The position numbers were made by a program, and so were the translations under genes. Shown here piece after piece: positions 16,419 to 24,586 of a DNA stretch of 37,235 nt. The notes beneath the pieces were generated by a model, which worked only from the letters and a program-made list of their open reading frames with translations, made no database searches and was not told where the DNA came from. Within the stretch, counting starts at the first letter, position 1. Each line of letters begins with the position of its first letter. Origin of the DNA: JBCDBD01 sp039184335 (GTDB lineage Bacteria > Bacteroidota > Bacteroidia > Flavobacteriales > Flavobacteriaceae); the NCBI GenBank assembly GCA_039184335.1, contig JBCDBD010000036.1, positions 1 to 37,235 on the forward strand, read 5' to 3'.

Positions 16419-19258
16419 TGCTTGTAGCGATACCAAACAATCACTGCTAATGCAAAAACCAAAAACAGTATATAAAACCAAGCCTTGGGTGAATACCTTG
16501 TTTCAAGTGGAGCCGTATTTCCATTCAATACGATACCAGACCAGTAATAAGGATGTGACAAGTTGTTTTCAGCATTGTTGTCCAAAAAAGTGAGCTTTGC
16601 TTTTCTAAGCGCTATATCCTTTGAATGGCCTGCAGCCAGATATTTATAAAAATCATCCATCAATATGGCGGTGGAATTGTCATTGATCTTCCAAAGACTA
16701 TTCACAATGCTGGAAGCCCCCGCAAAAAAGAATGCCCTTGTGAGACTCAACATACCTTCCCCTTTTCGCAAATTTCCAATTCCGGTCTCGCAAGCACTGA
16801 GGGTTACTAAATTGGCTTGAACAGAAAGGTTATAGAGGTCGTTTACAAATAGTAGAAAATCATTTTCCCCTGCATTGGTAAATGCCAGATAAGAATATTC
16901 AGGGGTTTCATCATCCACTACGGCATGGGTAGCCAAATGTACGATTCCATATTGGTTATTTTTTTCCAAAAAATTGTGCAACGTGCCCTCAACCCCTTCA
17001 AAAAGGGCTCCATTAAAATGAGACAGCACATAGGCTGCTTCCGTTCTATTATGGGGCAAGGGAAGCAGTTCAGGTGCTCGAACAATAGATTGCCCATCAC
17101 TTTTTCCAATAAACGTTGGGGCAAAGACCAGAGGTTCACTATTGGCATATGTCTTTTGCCTTAATGTAGTCCAAAGGGTAAGGGAATTGACATGCGACAC
17201 AGCAGTTTTCGCAATCAAATAAGTAGTATCAGATGTTCTAAAGCTACCAAAGGGAACGTAACTTAAAAGACCATCCGGCACGACAATCAATTGCGAATAG
17301 CCCCCCCCCATGGCCAAAGGGGGCAAAAAAAGGGGGTACAATTCCAAAGATAGTTCTTGAAGCTGAAGAAGATCTGAACGGTTATCCCCCAACTGTCGTA
17401 CCAGCCGTATCAGCTTATCATCAAGAACCGTGTTTCGTAAAATCCGTTTAAATTCTACATCGGTCTTCGAAATGGCCATAGCATAAATAGCATTCTCCCC
17501 ATAAAAATAGGTGAGTGCCATTTGATCCGCTTTCAAAACTTTCTGTATTGTCGAAAGATCGGTCACATGGGTGTCATATTTTAGATCATAATATTCTGGA
17601 TAGGTACTTTCCAACGAATCCAATACCAGTCGATAGTCCAGTTTAGTTTGAAAAAGTCGGTCCTGTAAGATATGGTTCCCAGCATCGGCACGCAATAATC
17701 TTTCTAAAAAGGAAATTTTTGATTTGTACTGTTTTTCCTTTTCCAATATCGCCTTGGGCAAGTTTGCAAAAGCTGTTGCCCTTGCATTGAGCATGGCTTC
17801 CATTAAAAGGTTTCCCTTGCTCTTTTCAGAAATAAAAAATGCTTTTTCCAGATATTTGCTATCTCCCGTTTTATCGTACAACTGAAAAGCTGCTTCCATT
17901 CCTGTATCAAAAACCAAAAAACTATCTTCTATCAAGGCCAACTTATCTTCATCACTTCGAAAACTGGTTCGCAAACTATCTAAGATGGTAACGGCAATTT
18001 GCGTGGCCTGTAAGCTGCTTTCATACCCGGGCACTGTCTGTAAGCGATTTAACGCAACTCCTTTATTTCGCAATAGGGCAATAAATTCTGCCGGATACTG
18101 TACTTGTGATGGGTTCGGATGCTCATATATGGCTGCATCTACTCCTGAAAAATTTTTCGCCAATGCCCCAAGTGCCCTTTGATAATAGGGTAATGCAGCT
18201 TTTGGTTGGTCAAAATGCACATATAACTGCCCCATCTTATCCAATACCCTGGCCCTATCTATCCGTTTTTTTTCACTGAGCTCAAATTGCTTTTGAAAAA
18301 AAGCCAAGGCTAATTCAAAATCTTCATTTCGCTGATGGATTTCTGCTGTCAGTTGATAAAATTCAGGTAGAAAAGCGTCTTTTTCAGACAGCATTTCCTT
18401 AGAAAGTTCCAAACAAATCTGTGCACTGTCCATTTTTTGGAGATGTTGGTAATTTTGTGCCATCAAAAACAGGGTTGTGACCCTATTGTTTTTAAAACGG
18501 CTTTCAGTTCTATTTTTCAAATAGAATTCCAGTGATTTGGAAAGATAACTGTTGGCCTTTTCATAATTGCCCTCTGCACTATAGACCGCTGCCAAAAGAT
18601 TATTGGTACTCTGTACCCTTTCTTTGTCAACCTCATTGAATTCATTGGAGATAATTCGCAGGTTTTTAAAGTAAAATGCTTTGGCCAAGGCGTACTTTTT
18701 TTCATCATGGTACATCGTGGCCAAAAAGTTATATGCCTGTGCCAACTCCAATTTTGAATAATCGGGAAGCTCATGTGCTTTATCCTTCAATGCAGCTATT
18801 ATGGCATTGAACATTTCACGCGACTTGTCATAGTCATGGGTCTTAAAATAATAATTGCCTTTATCGTACTTATGTGAGATGCGATACCCATCCCCATCAG
18901 GAATGGAATCTAAAAACCCCTTCAATACCCCAAAAAGTGAATCGGTTCGATCCAAAGTGGATTTATAGCGTTGCAAGTCATAATAGTAACCGCTTATGTA
19001 ATTGATATATTGAAGACAAAGTATGGCCGTTTCATAATCTTTGGCCCTAATAGATTGCTTGTAAAGGTTTTCAAAGCATTGGTACGCAACTGACTTATCA
19101 TTGAAGATGTGGGAACTACATTTTGTGATCAGTGAATCATTTGCCCTTACATTTGCCTTGATTCCTACCGATAAGAACACCGCAAAGAAGCTCCAAAAGA
19201 AAAGTGTCCCCTTTTTTTTCAAATGAAAACCATTAAAGATGTCAATCAGAATTTTCAC
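16415..19258 (-). CDS. Periplasmic TPR-CHAT caspase-like protease, C-terminally membrane anchored
   Basis: The 947-residue protein begins with an export signal after a basic stretch (KKKGTLFFWSFFAVFLSVG). TPR-like helical repeats fill about residues 60-400 (for example LAQAYNFLATMYHDEKKYAL, KANSYLSKSLEFYLK and KAALPYYQRALGALAK). A CHAT domain covers about 620-910 with the caspase-type dyad: His778 in HLATHAVVDD and Cys823 in LVTLSACETGIG, followed by GEGMLSLTRAFFFAGA. A last helix (WFYILFLVFALAVIVWYRY) anchors it in the membrane with the protease outside the cytoplasm. The start is a GTG overlapping the stop of the upstream gene (GTGA). A run of nine G at 17301-17309 (minus strand) falls at about residues 650-653. 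Peptidase activity is expected from the family; the substrate is unknown. Confidence 0.85.
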   Translation of the reverse strand: MKILIDIFNGFHLKKKGTLFFWSFFAVFLSVGIKANVRANDSLITKCSSHIFNDKSVAYQCFENLYKQSIRAKDYETAILCLQYINYISGYYYDLQRYKSTLDRTDSLFGVLKGFLDSIPDGDGYRISHKYDKGNYYFKTHDYDKSREMFNAIIAALKDKAHELPDYSKLELAQAYNFLATMYHDEKKYALAKAFYFKNLRIISNEFNEVDKERVQSTNNLLAAVYSAEGNYEKANSYLSKSLEFYLKNRTESRFKNNRVTTLFLMAQNYQHLQKMDSAQICLELSKEMLSEKDAFLPEFYQLTAEIHQRNEDFELALAFFQKQFELSEKKRIDRARVLDKMGQLYVHFDQPKAALPYYQRALGALAKNFSGVDAAIYEHPNPSQVQYPAEFIALLRNKGVALNRLQTVPGYESSLQATQIAVTILDSLRTSFRSDEDKLALIEDSFLVFDTGMEAAFQLYDKTGDSKYLEKAFFISEKSKGNLLMEAMLNARATAFANLPKAILEKEKQYKSKISFLERLLRADAGNHILQDRLFQTKLDYRLVLDSLESTYPEYYDLKYDTHVTDLSTIQKVLKADQMALTYFYGENAIYAMAISKTDVEFKRILRNTVLDDKLIRLVRQLGDNRSDLLQLQELSLELYPLFLPPLAMGGGYSQLIVVPDGLLSYVPFGSFRTSDTTYLIAKTAVSHVNSLTLWTTLRQKTYANSEPLVFAPTFIGKSDGQSIVRAPELLPLPHNRTEAAYVLSHFNGALFEGVEGTLHNFLEKNNQYGIVHLATHAVVDDETPEYSYLAFTNAGENDFLLFVNDLYNLSVQANLVTLSACETGIGNLRKGEGMLSLTRAFFFAGASSIVNSLWKINDNSTAILMDDFYKYLAAGHSKDIALRKAKLTFLDNNAENNLSHPYYWSGIVLNGNTAPLETRYSPKAWFYILFLVFALAVIVWYRYKH
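17301..17309 (-). repeat. Nine-G homopolymer tract inside the CHAT gene
   Basis: The plus strand reads nine consecutive C at 17301-17309, giving G9 in the coding strand (encoding MGGGY). Runs this long are unexpected in a low-G+C genome and are prone to slippage. A one-base change would put the His778/Cys823 domain out of frame. Confidence 0.9.
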
Positions 19259-19860
19259 TTCTTTAAGTAAGCAGGTACCGAATATGTTGTTGTTTTTCCA
19301 GCGGCACCTGTTTTGGCTACTTTTAAGGTTACCGGACCACTATAGTCCTTCAGTTTAACCATGGTTCCGCTATAGGGTTTATTTTTCACCAGGGTTTTCA
19401 AAGGGGCTTCGTTTTTACCCAACAATTGGCCATTTTCAGTATAAACACTTATTTTCAATGACCTGAGTTTCTCGCCAGATAGAAGATAGAACGTATTGCC
19501 AACCAGTTCAAAACAATTTTTAGGTCGTGGACACGGATTGGGTCTTGGCGGCCTTACATCACGAAATCTTTCCTTAAAATCAGTGAGTCCAGAAATGGAC
19601 TTGTTCAAGTCCTCTTTTTCTGCATCAAGTTCTTTCAGGGCCAGTTCGGCCTTTTTATCCCCAGCTTTTAACTGCTCTAACAGTTCAGATCTGGATTTTT
19701 CGATAGCCGTTAATTCATCTTTTATGTAAGATGCATGCAAATCGGACTCCACGATAATGGACTCCTTTGAAAGGTCTACTTTTTGTGCACTGGTATGGAA
19801 AGCATTGAAGAAAAGCCCCAACACCAAGGTGAGTGACACCACTGTTTTTTCAATTTTCAT
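19255..19860 (-). CDS. Secreted coiled-coil protein coupled to the CHAT gene
   Basis: The 201-residue protein has a signal peptide (VVSLTLVLGLFFNAFHTSAQ). A coiled coil follows (about residues 45-95, IEKSRSELLEQLKAGDKKAE), then a proline-rich linker with Cys (RPPRPNPCPRPKNCFELVG). The C-terminal beta domain (about 120-201) contains GNTFYLLSGEKLRSLKISVY and ends TYSVPAYLKK. I do not recognise the family. Its TGA overlaps the GTG start of the CHAT protease gene (GTGA), so the two are translated together and probably act together. It could be a regulator, binding partner or substrate of the protease. A 21-bp-spaced repeat pair lies 140 bases upstream of its start. Confidence 0.7.
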   Translation of the reverse strand: MKIEKTVVSLTLVLGLFFNAFHTSAQKVDLSKESIIVESDLHASYIKDELTAIEKSRSELLEQLKAGDKKAELALKELDAEKEDLNKSISGLTDFKERFRDVRPPRPNPCPRPKNCFELVGNTFYLLSGEKLRSLKISVYTENGQLLGKNEAPLKTLVKNKPYSGTMVKLKDYSGPVTLKVAKTGAAGKTTTYSVPAYLKK

Positions 19861-19999
19861 AAAATGGGTTTTAAACGATTTGAACCATGAGTATTTGATT
19901 TCATCATCTTAATGCACAAGAATTGGATGAGGTTAACAAAAAAACACTATGATTTTTATGAAGTAAAGCTCGACATACCCCTATACAAAATCTATAACC

Positions 20000-20029
20000 C
20001 TTGTCACTTTACCTATAAAATATGTAACA
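20000..20029 (+). promoter_or_regulatory. Direct repeat CTTGTCACT / TATGTAACA, 21-bp spacing (site B)
   Basis: CTTGTCACT at 20000-20008 and TATGTAACA at 20021-20029 are 21 bp apart, start to start. The second is identical to both half-sites of site A; the first matches it at five of nine positions. The pair lies 140 bases upstream of the coiled-coil/CHAT operon, in the same orientation and at nearly the same distance as site A from the lectin gene. Confidence 0.5.
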
Positions 20030-20148
20030 TCATAACCATTTATCCGACATGGTTTCTTTACGGTCATGCAGTCATTCTTTCTGATGTATGGTGCTCTTCC
20101 TTCACTTGTATCGGTATGCTTTAAGATTGCATTATTAGTGATAATATG

Positions 20149-20316
20149 CTAAGGTACATCTTTATAAAAAGTGACCCTCTTTATTATTTTATTCTTGTGC
20201 ACAATTTTTAAGGTATACCTCCCCATTTTCAGTCTATTGATATTGAGATAGATATGATACCTCTGAACCGCTCTTAACGTCCCATGGTACTTTCTGGGTT
20301 TCTGTGACTTTGACAT
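20149..20316 (-). pseudogene. Small ORF or remnant ending like a secreted beta-sandwich protein
   Basis: A 55-codon minus-strand frame from the ATG at 20316 contains YHIYLNINRLKMGRYTLKI and continues VHKNKIIKRVTFYKDVP before the stop. The pattern I-x-N-I-x-x-L-x-x-G-x-Y-x-L-K-I followed by a Lys-rich end is the usual last hairpin of small secreted Bacteroidota proteins (DUF3244-like or sorting-domain-like). No signal peptide is present. An overlapping frame just upstream reads NAFTVNLPNVKVTETQ and runs to a stop, which hints at an ancestral gene broken by frameshift. Evidence is thin; a chance ORF is possible. Site C lies 68 bases upstream of its ATG. Confidence 0.3.
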
Positions 20317-20383
20317 TGGGTAAATTGACTGTAAACGCGTTCTGTTGCAAAGGTATTGTTGGATCCAGCGGCTACTTAAAAAA

Positions 20384-20413
20384 TATGTAACAATAACTGG
20401 TGGCCTTGTAACA
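20384..20413 (+). promoter_or_regulatory. Direct repeat TATGTAACA / CTTGTAACA, 21-bp spacing (site C)
   Basis: TATGTAACA at 20384-20392 and CTTGTAACA at 20405-20413 are again exactly 21 bp apart. The second differs from the consensus at two positions only. The pair lies just beyond the 3' end of the HTCS gene and upstream (minus sense) of the remnant ORF and the coiled-coil/CHAT operon. Confidence 0.55.
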
Positions 20414-20429
20414 AAAGATGCTACACCCT

Positions 20430-23375
20430 TTAAGAATTTACTTCTTTTTTTGAAAAATCTGAAGGTGTCATACCATAAGCTTCCTTAAAACATTTGGAAA
20501 AATAGGAATGGTCATTGAAACCCACAGCATAACCTATTTGAGAAACATTGATATCTGAATTTCTTAACATATTGGCGGCCAGTTTCAATCGCTGGGAGCG
20601 TATAAATTCAGATGTGGAGAGTCCGGTAAGTGCTTTTAATTTTCTGTGCAGTTGCATGCGACTCATGCCTACCGCCCTACTGAACGCTTCGGTGTTGAAG
20701 ATAGGTTCTATCAATGAGGCATCCAATACCTGCTGCACTTTTAGTAAGAACTGCTCGTCAATCGAATTTACAGCGATATCAGACGGTTTTAAAATAACTT
20801 CTTGGCTATACCTTTCTTGAAGCACTTTTCGCAGCGCAATAAGTTTGTTGACCTTTGATTTAAGAATTTTTGTGCTGAAGGGTTTTACCATATAATCGTC
20901 GGCTCCAGCATCTATACCCTTTACAATATTTTCTTCCCCAGCCCTAGCGGTCAACAGCACAATAGGTATATGGCTTGTCAGTTCATCATTCTTGAGTTCG
21001 TTGGTCAGTTGAATACCATCTTTTTTGGGCATCATCACATCAGCAATAATGATATTGGGAATATGCCCGATAGCTTTCTGAAAACCTTCATCACCATCAA
21101 AAGCGGTTAGAATGGTATATTGTTTTTCAAAGGTTGATTTCAGCAATTGTTGTACATCGGCATTGTCTTCCACTATGAGAAGAATAGGCAAGTCTCCCTG
21201 ATTCGATTCATCTTTCTGGGGAATTGTTTCAGGAACAACAGCCGGCAGTGTATTTTTTGAAGTTGTGAAAACCTTGAACTCATCATGCTTGAACGAATTT
21301 TTTCCCACGGGCAGATCAACTTTGAAAACTACATCTCCCCCTGCTTTTAAAGCTGTTATTATGCCTTTATGCATATGCACCAACTCTTTTACCAATGCCA
21401 ATCCGATACCCGTTCCCGCTGTTTCAGCAGTACCGCGATAAAAACGGTCAAATACCTTCGTTAAATCGTTGGCAGTGAGTGTAGTATTGGTGTTTCGTAT
21501 TTCAAGCAGCAAATGTTTTGGAGTGCTTAACGAAACCATTATGGATACAACACCATTTTTTGGGGTGTATTTAAACGCATTGGAAAGTAGGTTAACCATT
21601 ATCTTCGAAAGTGCCTCAACATCAAGCCACATGGTAACGGAATCTTTAGGCATGACTTTCTGAAAAGTGATGTTCTTTTGTTGGCCCATATAATTGAACG
21701 GGTCGATCAATGTGCCTATCAGTGGCAGTACCGATGTTTTTTCAACCTGCAATTGCATATTACCTGCATCAATTCTTGACAGGTCCAAAAGCTGGTTTAC
21801 CAGGTTGAGCAATCGATCTTTATTACGCTTCACCATTTCGAGTTCTGCCCTCTCGGCCCCAGAAATCCGTAAGCTTTCCAATTTCTTTTCAATGGGACCT
21901 GAAATTAGGGTCAGTGGTGTTCGGAATTCATGGGAAATATTGGTAAAAAGTTTACCTTTTAAGGTATCTAGCTCTTTTAGCTTTCTATTGGTTCTTTGCT
22001 TGTTCCGATACAACATAAAGAGACCGACTAGACCTAATGTAAGCAGGGAGCCTCCGGCAATGAATAGGTTACGTTCGTTGATTTTCTGTTGTTCAGCAAG
22101 GGCATGCTTACTCTTTAACAAGCTTATCTCCCGCTTTTTTTCTCGGTCTTCATACGCTTTCTTGATCTTTAAAAAACTACTTAAGTTTCTTTTTTCTTGC
22201 CATTTTTTGATCAACTCCCCTTCTTCTTTTTTCAGATCAAGAGCTTTTCTATAATCTCCCTTTGCATCTGCTATCAAAAATTCTGTTGTGGCAAATTGAA
22301 GCTCTAGCTTTAAAGGCTCAAGACTACTGTTATATGACTTAGCAGTATTCAGTTCTTTCTCAGCCAAGAACAACTTGTTTAACTTAAGGTTGGCCCTTGC
22401 CGACATTAGGTGGGCGTTTGTCAATGCAATACTGTCCTGTTTTTTAGCATACAAAAAAATAGCCCTACTCAATTTTTTTGCTGCATGTTCAATTTTTGAA
22501 AGACCCATATCACTTTCTGCCATCAAAACAAGACATGAAGCCATTTCTGTAGTGTCTTTTGTTTTTAAGGCATGGTCAAATAATTGTCCAAAATAACGGT
22601 TGGCCATTGAATACTTTTTCGTACTCAAGGCAATGTTTCCCATTTGTTTGGTCGCTTGTTGCACCCCAGGGGCATAGTTCACCTTTTTTGATATCTCAAA
22701 ACATTTTTGAAAATAGTGTTTGGCCACTGTAGTGTCACCTATCGACGTCAGATATATCTCACCGATTCCATCATAAGTATTTGCCAAAATGGCACTTATC
22801 GTATCTTTCGATCGATAAATGGAATCGATTTTCACCAAAAGTCCCATTTTTTTTCCTTGATCCATGGTCAGGGTCGACATTCCAAAATAAGAAATGGCCA
22901 ACGCATCGGTATAATCCATGGCAATAGCTTCAGATTGCACATGCATATAGTATTGTTTGGCCAACTCATTTCTTTTGGTGAAGTACGCCAAATTACCCAA
23001 CCAGATAATCGCACTGATGTCCAGCTTTTCCAAGCCATTTGACTTTGCCAGTTTTGATGCTTTATGATAGTGTTCCTCAGAGCTGTCCAAATCATGGGCC
23101 AAGAAGTAATAATAGCCTTTCGCAAAATGGTAGTAGTACTTTGCAAGCATGTTGTTAGGGTATTCTGCCAAGGTTTTGAGACTATCAAGGTATTGGCTTT
23201 CACTTTCAATATTCGCGTTGACATTTATTTCATATAACCTATGCCTTTCTTCAAAATAAGTCTGATTTTCAATGGCTTTTTCTTGTGAATGGACAACTAT
23301 TCCGATTAAAAAAAGACCAAGTACAGTAATGTCACGCATTTCGTACAGATTAAAGAAATGATTATAAATAGACAA
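20430..23375 (-). CDS. Hybrid two-component regulator: TPR sensor, kinase, receiver, AraC output
   Basis: This 981-residue protein combines a whole two-component system in one chain. A signal/N-terminal helix (ITVLGLFLIGIVVHSQ) precedes periplasmic TPR-like repeats (about 60-390) and a coiled coil. The membrane helix is LFIAGGSLLTLGLVGLFMLY (about 429-448). The kinase core has the phospho-acceptor His482 in NISHEFRTPLTLISGP and an ATP lid FDRFYRGTAETAGTGIGLAL. The receiver has Asp779 in IIIADVMMPKKDG and the conserved Lys in DDYMVKPF. The C terminus is an AraC-type HTH (VSQIGYAVGFNDHSYFSKCF). It lacks the beta-propeller sensor of classical PUL HTCS proteins, so a glycan ligand is not implied. 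It most likely controls the neighbouring CHAT/lectin operons via the 21-bp-spaced repeats (inference). Confidence 0.93.
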   Translation of the reverse strand: MSIYNHFFNLYEMRDITVLGLFLIGIVVHSQEKAIENQTYFEERHRLYEINVNANIESESQYLDSLKTLAEYPNNMLAKYYYHFAKGYYYFLAHDLDSSEEHYHKASKLAKSNGLEKLDISAIIWLGNLAYFTKRNELAKQYYMHVQSEAIAMDYTDALAISYFGMSTLTMDQGKKMGLLVKIDSIYRSKDTISAILANTYDGIGEIYLTSIGDTTVAKHYFQKCFEISKKVNYAPGVQQATKQMGNIALSTKKYSMANRYFGQLFDHALKTKDTTEMASCLVLMAESDMGLSKIEHAAKKLSRAIFLYAKKQDSIALTNAHLMSARANLKLNKLFLAEKELNTAKSYNSSLEPLKLELQFATTEFLIADAKGDYRKALDLKKEEGELIKKWQEKRNLSSFLKIKKAYEDREKKREISLLKSKHALAEQQKINERNLFIAGGSLLTLGLVGLFMLYRNKQRTNRKLKELDTLKGKLFTNISHEFRTPLTLISGPIEKKLESLRISGAERAELEMVKRNKDRLLNLVNQLLDLSRIDAGNMQLQVEKTSVLPLIGTLIDPFNYMGQQKNITFQKVMPKDSVTMWLDVEALSKIMVNLLSNAFKYTPKNGVVSIMVSLSTPKHLLLEIRNTNTTLTANDLTKVFDRFYRGTAETAGTGIGLALVKELVHMHKGIITALKAGGDVVFKVDLPVGKNSFKHDEFKVFTTSKNTLPAVVPETIPQKDESNQGDLPILLIVEDNADVQQLLKSTFEKQYTILTAFDGDEGFQKAIGHIPNIIIADVMMPKKDGIQLTNELKNDELTSHIPIVLLTARAGEENIVKGIDAGADDYMVKPFSTKILKSKVNKLIALRKVLQERYSQEVILKPSDIAVNSIDEQFLLKVQQVLDASLIEPIFNTEAFSRAVGMSRMQLHRKLKALTGLSTSEFIRSQRLKLAANMLRNSDINVSQIGYAVGFNDHSYFSKCFKEAYGMTPSDFSKKEVNS

Positions 23376-23692
23376 CTATTCTCCATTCAATTTAATGAAA
23401 AACAGACCATTACCAAAAACCGCTTTTTTTTTCATCCCATAATTATTGATAAAGAGACTACCATATATCCCTAATTAAAGTGTTTTGAAATCAGTCCGTC
23501 TTTCATAAGTGATGTAGGGCATGAACGAGAACAGGAAAATCAGCCATATCTTAAGAAAATAAAACATGAATATTGCCATTACATGGCAAGCGCACTTCGT
23601 ACAAACTTGTTTTACCTGAAATCAAAAAGTCCAGTTTATGAAAAGACAGTGCGGACCTAAACCATTGATGCTATCAAAATGAAGGTAAAATA
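23376..23692. other. 317-bp intergenic region, HTCS upstream sequence
   Basis: This AT-rich region holds the HTCS promoter, which I cannot place. The only structure seen is a short hairpin TTGCCA-TTACA-TGGCAA at 23573-23589. No copy of the TATGTAACA motif is present, so HTCS autoregulation by that motif is not supported. No gene is visible. Confidence 0.5.
23573..23589. repeat. Short palindrome TTGCCA/TGGCAA
   Basis: TTGCCA at 23573-23578 pairs with TGGCAA at 23584-23589 around a five-base loop. It could be an operator or a weak transcript-end hairpin. No T-run follows closely. Confidence 0.25.
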
Positions 23693-24310
23693 TCACCAAA
23701 TACTATCTTTTTTATCACTTACCAAAAGCTCTTCATCCTCCTCGATGTTGGTTTTCAAAGATGTGTTTTCTTTGTCGTAATATGATCTTACCTGTTCTAG
23801 TTTTCGTTCAAATTCTCTTCGGGTTATGTATTCTTCTTCAGTAAATGAACTTTTTATGATGCTGAATATCGTATATAAGAAACTGATGGCAACGGCTGTA
23901 ATAAGAAAGAAAAGCAATATCCGTTCTTTTTTATGGGTCAGTTTATCCGTTTCCCCTAAAATGGCTTTTTCTTTAGAGGAGAGTTTTCGTGTATTGGAGA
24001 GCTGATCTAAAAAAGCATCCCATTTTTCCTCTTCTTTGATGTATAGGTCTGTAAACCCACCTTCTTCAAGAAAATCTTCAGTATAGGCCGTTGATGACAA
24101 CATGAAAATTTTTACCCCATTGCCACTCATGATGTCAAGAAGTTCAGTATCGTGGTCAATGATTTCCCTGATCAATTTCTCAACATATTGCAACGTATAG
24201 TTTGGCCGTAAAAATTCGTCATAAAGCAATTGGGTCTCAAAATAGTCATCACGTTCTGAAGCATATCTGAGAAATCTGTCCTTTAGTTCCGCCTTAAAAA
24301 ATTCACTCAT
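23693..24310 (-). CDS. Single-pass membrane protein, unknown function (205 aa)
   Basis: The first 115 residues or so are soluble and helical, with a winged-helix-like feel (SERDDYFETQLLYDEFLRPN, YVEKLIREIIDHD, GVKIFMLSSTAYTEDFLEEG). One membrane helix follows (ILLFFLITAVAISFLYTIF, about 130-150), then a charged coiled-coil tail (RREFERKLEQVRSYYDKE). There is no signal peptide, so the N-terminal domain probably faces the cytoplasm. I do not recognise the family. It stands alone between the HTCS gene and the glucan operon on the same strand, with about 276 non-coding bases upstream, and probably has its own promoter. Confidence 0.6.
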   Translation of the reverse strand: MSEFFKAELKDRFLRYASERDDYFETQLLYDEFLRPNYTLQYVEKLIREIIDHDTELLDIMSGNGVKIFMLSSTAYTEDFLEEGGFTDLYIKEEEKWDAFLDQLSNTRKLSSKEKAILGETDKLTHKKERILLFFLITAVAISFLYTIFSIIKSSFTEEEYITRREFERKLEQVRSYYDKENTSLKTNIEEDEELLVSDKKDSIW

Positions 24311-24442
24311 TGCCCAGCCAAATTCATAAAGGGTTTGATATCATTTTTACAATCGTAAATTTACTTTAAAACAAAGCTTGGCCCAGCTAGAGAAAAAAAA
24401 ATATTGTAAAAAAATTATCAATTCTGACGAACCCGCAAAGAG

Positions 24443-24464
24443 CTCATCATAACGCGATGATGAG
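24443..24464 (-). terminator. Hairpin CTCATCAT/ATGATGAG after the glucan operon
   Basis: A perfect 8-bp stem (24443-24450 with 24457-24464) encloses the loop AACGCG. It lies about 120 bases beyond the stop of the last glucan-operon gene in the minus direction. T-rich stretches in the minus strand follow after about 25 bases, so it may be a transcript end, but it is not a textbook terminator. Confidence 0.35.
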
Positions 24465-24586
24465 AAACATTATGGTTGATCTCAACACTTAAAATGATGG
24501 GGGGATCACTTCTATTATCTGAAAAAATGATTGTGGTACGTCATACACGCAAAGATATGGTTCACATTGAAACCCTCTATATATTA

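Larger units (their letters stand above)
19861..20429. other. 569-bp intergenic region with two operator-like pairs and a gene remnant
   Basis: Between the coiled-coil gene and the HTCS gene lie repeat pairs B (20000-20029) and C (20384-20413) and a short minus-strand frame (20149-20316) that looks like the end of a small secreted protein. The plus-strand frame at 19912-20124 has no plausible composition and is not called. Confidence 0.55.

Noticed and set aside
21694..22254. 186-codon plus-strand frame
   Set aside because: It is antisense to the kinase region of the HTCS and rich in Ser/Phe/Leu, as expected of a shadow frame.
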